The notes under the pieces: generated by a model
The model's database searches: none
Told to the model about the DNA's origin: nothing
Seen by the model: the letters and a program-made list of their open reading frames with translations, nothing else
Made by a program: the position numbers and the translations under genes
Shown here: positions 4,837 to 6,737 of the stretch, piece by piece
How the letters are laid out: each line of letters starts with the position of its first letter
Numbering within the stretch: position 1 is the first letter of the stretch
Origin: a bacterium
GTDB taxonomy: Bacteria; Armatimonadota; Chthonomonadetes; Chthonomonadales; Chthonomonadaceae
Reading direction: 5' to 3'
Length of the DNA: 6,737 bases
Assembly (NCBI GenBank): GCA_021805405.1
Contig: JAJZFK010000027.1
Location: forward strand, 1-6,737

Positions 4837-6737
4837 TCAACCTTCCGTCTCATTTTTCACCCTGTGCCAAAACTGCTCCACACGGTGCCACTTACTGGCA
4901 CGGGATGCCGGTGGAAGAAACTTTACGAACTCTGCCCCATAGCCTCGAGTAAGCAAGCGGGTATCCAATATACAGACTATCCCTTTATCGGTTTTAGTTC
5001 TTATTAGCCTGCCAAAACCCTGTTTAAGGCGCATGAGTGCGGTAGGTACAGCGTACTCTTTAAACCAGTCTCCTCCAGCATCGGTGATTGCCTGAGTCCT
5101 TGCACGATTTACTGGTGAGTCCGGTACTGCAAAAGGAATCCTGTCTATTATGACGCAGCTCAGTGCATCACCTCGCACGTCAACTCCCTCCCAAAAGGTC
5201 TGAACACCCAGGAGTACACCGTTGCCGCTGGAGCGGAAATCCTCCAACAGACGAGCCGGCGGTGCGTCTCCCTGCTTGAATATGGGGTATTCGACTCGTT
5301 CCGCAAGTTGATGTGCCACGAAATCCAGCATTTTGCGGCTAGTAAATAGCACAAATGTCCGCCCTTGTGTAAGTGTCACAAGTCGCACTACTTCCTCGGT
5401 AACAGCTTGCGTATAGCTCTCGTTAGGCACTTTTGGAGGCTCTGGTAGATGAGCTGGAACGTACAGCAGAGCATTCTCTTTAAAATTGAAAGGGCTCCCA
5501 AGCACACAGTCTGTTGTCTCCGCTGTAAGCCCTAGCCGCGTCTTAACGTAGTGAAAGCCCTCGGCATCGGCAAGTGTGGCCGAGATGAGTGAGGCACTTC
5601 CGCCTCCGCTGCTGATGGCGTCCGAGTTCCAAAGCGCCGTTTGCAGTTTATCTGTCACCGAGACTGGCGTGAGACAGAGCGTAGCACGATGGGCAGATTC
5701 GCGCCTACCCATGCCAGAAACGGTCCCCCACCGTACATAATCCTCATCGGTAGATCCGCAGATTTGCTCCAGGTCCTGCTTAGCCTTTGCTGTCAATTTG
5801 GCAAATCCGTCAAGCGTATCCCGTTTCGTTTCATCGTTTTTTGCGAGCTGCTGCAATTCGTTTTGAAGCGCGTTAAGTGCGTTGCACATTGCCCCAACCT
5901 GTTCATTGAAGTTTGCAGAATGGTTTGTAAGTGCCTCATTAAGTGTGAACTCCTGCCTGCCTGTGGTAAACATTGGCTGAAATAGCTCGCCGTTAAGGTG
6001 CTCAATTGCTTCCAGCCGCTCGTCCGCGATCTCAAGGTTCTTTAGCCGTCGAATTTTGTCGACAAGAGATTTCAACCTGTTAGATGCGAACTCCACCCCG
6101 AAGGATTTCGTTGCGACTGTTTCAAGATGGTGTGCTTCGTCAATCACCACATGCTGATAGGGCGGAATGACGATTCCAAAGCCCTCTGGTCCACGCAAGG
6201 CCAGGTCACTCAGGAAGAGAGCGTGGTTAACAACGATCAGTCGGCTTTCACTGGCACCTCTACGGGCATTGTAGTACGGACAACTGTTATAGAATGTGCA
6301 CTCGGAGCCGCGGCAAGTTTCTGGGGTAGAGGATATCTCGCTGGTCATTGGAAAGGTGAACGGCAGATCTGCCAGATCACCGCTGCACGAGGGCGCATTT
6401 GCCCATTTCCGCACGCGCGCAAACAGCGGGTCCGATGAGAGTAGTAGGTCGCTGGTTCCATTTTGCAAGGCTATTGGACATACGTAGTTACCGCGCCCCT
6501 TTAGTACCCAGGGCTTCACCTCTTCCTGTGCGCCCGGTATCAAGCTGAGCGCAAGTGGAATGTCCCTCTCTATTAGCTGTGCCTGCAGTCCCAAAGTATG
6601 CGTGCTAACCACTGTGACCTCGTGCTGAAGCGCGCGGCGAATTGCAGGAACGAGGTACGCAAGGCTTTTCCCAACGCCGGTTCCTGCTTCAACAAGACAG
6701 ACTGATCCTGAAACCATTGCCTGCTCAATTGTCTCTG
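4837..6737 (-). CDS. dinG: DinG-family iron-sulfur DNA helicase (5' partial)
   Basis: The frame is open past the right edge (ETIEQA precedes the ATG at 6717), so 632 residues of a longer protein are visible and the ATG is internal. Numbering from that ATG: Walker A EAGTGVGKS (10-18); four cysteines at 80, 135, 140 and 146 in the arrangement that holds a 4Fe-4S cluster in XPD/DinG helicases (last spacings 5 and 6, as I recall for E. coli DinG); VVNHALFLSDLALR (162-175); Walker B DEAH (193-196); SATL (379-382); TSRKMLDFVAHQL (459-471); QTFWEGVDVRG (506-516); and QGFGRLIR (566-573). The family unwinds DNA 5'-to-3' using ATP and helps resolve R-loops, D-loops or forks after damage. All core motifs are intact. 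Whether an N-terminal exonuclease domain exists, as in some Gram-positive relatives, cannot be seen. A YoaA-like role is also possible. It heads an operon with the receiver protein. Confidence 0.93.
   Translation of the reverse strand, partial: ETIEQAMVSGSVCLVEAGTGVGKSLAYLVPAIRRALQHEVTVVSTHTLGLQAQLIERDIPLALSLIPGAQEEVKPWVLKGRGNYVCPIALQNGTSDLLLSSDPLFARVRKWANAPSCSGDLADLPFTFPMTSEISSTPETCRGSECTFYNSCPYYNARRGASESRLIVVNHALFLSDLALRGPEGFGIVIPPYQHVVIDEAHHLETVATKSFGVEFASNRLKSLVDKIRRLKNLEIADERLEAIEHLNGELFQPMFTTGRQEFTLNEALTNHSANFNEQVGAMCNALNALQNELQQLAKNDETKRDTLDGFAKLTAKAKQDLEQICGSTDEDYVRWGTVSGMGRRESAHRATLCLTPVSVTDKLQTALWNSDAISSGGGSASLISATLADAEGFHYVKTRLGLTAETTDCVLGSPFNFKENALLYVPAHLPEPPKVPNESYTQAVTEEVVRLVTLTQGRTFVLFTSRKMLDFVAHQLAERVEYPIFKQGDAPPARLLEDFRSSGNGVLLGVQTFWEGVDVRGDALSCVIIDRIPFAVPDSPVNRARTQAITDAGGDWFKEYAVPTALMRLKQGFGRLIRTKTDKGIVCILDTRLLTRGYGAEFVKFLPPASRASKWHRVEQFWHRVKNETEG
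4841..4846 (-). promoter_or_regulatory. Ribosome binding site deciding the receiver-protein start
   Basis: GGAAGG lies in the last codons of the DinG gene on the minus strand. It is 9 bases from the TTG at 4831 but directly against the TTG at 4840, so it favours 4831 as the start of the receiver protein. Confidence 0.55.

Noticed and set aside
1..6737. CRISPR arrays, tRNA, rRNA, insertion sequences or phage genes
   Set aside because: No regular repeats, cloverleaf-like sequence, transposase motifs or phage proteins were seen on either strand.

Overview
This is a bacterial chromosomal window of mixed GC content (roughly half GC by eye) with compact gene packing. It has no rRNA, tRNA, CRISPR array, insertion sequence or phage gene that I can recognise. 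Two genes are cut by the window edges. The phylum cannot be fixed from the sequence. An archaeal-type glycogen debranching enzyme, a stand-alone NIL domain, frequent TTG/GTG starts and the style of the LuxR DNA-binding domain would fit a deep-branching free-living lineage (Armatimonadota- or Chloroflexota-like), but that is only an impression.

Layout, left to right. (1) 2-241, plus strand: the C-terminal LuxR-type DNA-binding domain of a regulator whose sensory part lies off the left edge. (2) 324-358: a strong hairpin between convergent genes. (3) 381-1181, minus strand: a six-segment rhomboid-like membrane protein that keeps a GxSG serine but appears to lack the catalytic histidine. Its upstream region has a perfect TATAAT inside a 7-bp inverted repeat. 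(4) 1182-1499: a gene-poor stretch holding that promoter and a possible 42-residue plus-strand gene (1375-1503) whose stop interlocks with that of the next gene. (5) 1500-4304, minus strand: a tightly overlapping trio, glycogen debranching enzyme, then NIL-domain protein, then MarR-family regulator. (6) 4412-6737, minus strand: a DinG-type iron-sulfur helicase (5' end off the right edge) coupled to a small degenerate response-regulator receiver protein.

The minus-strand genes from the right edge to 1500 run in one direction, with a single notable gap (4305-4411) in which a weak promoter may start the debranching trio. The debranching enzyme would remove alpha-1,6 branches from glycogen-like glucan. 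The NIL protein and MarR protein are translated from overlapping reading frames directly behind it, which suggests they are made with it and may form a small sensory or regulatory add-on. The DinG-receiver pair joins a DNA-repair type helicase with a phosphorylation-incompetent receiver fold.

The strongest points are the enzyme and helicase identities. The most intriguing are the debranching-NIL-MarR cassette, the pseudo-receiver behind DinG, the catalytically incomplete rhomboid, and the operator-like dyad around its promoter. None of these is proven to be a new system.
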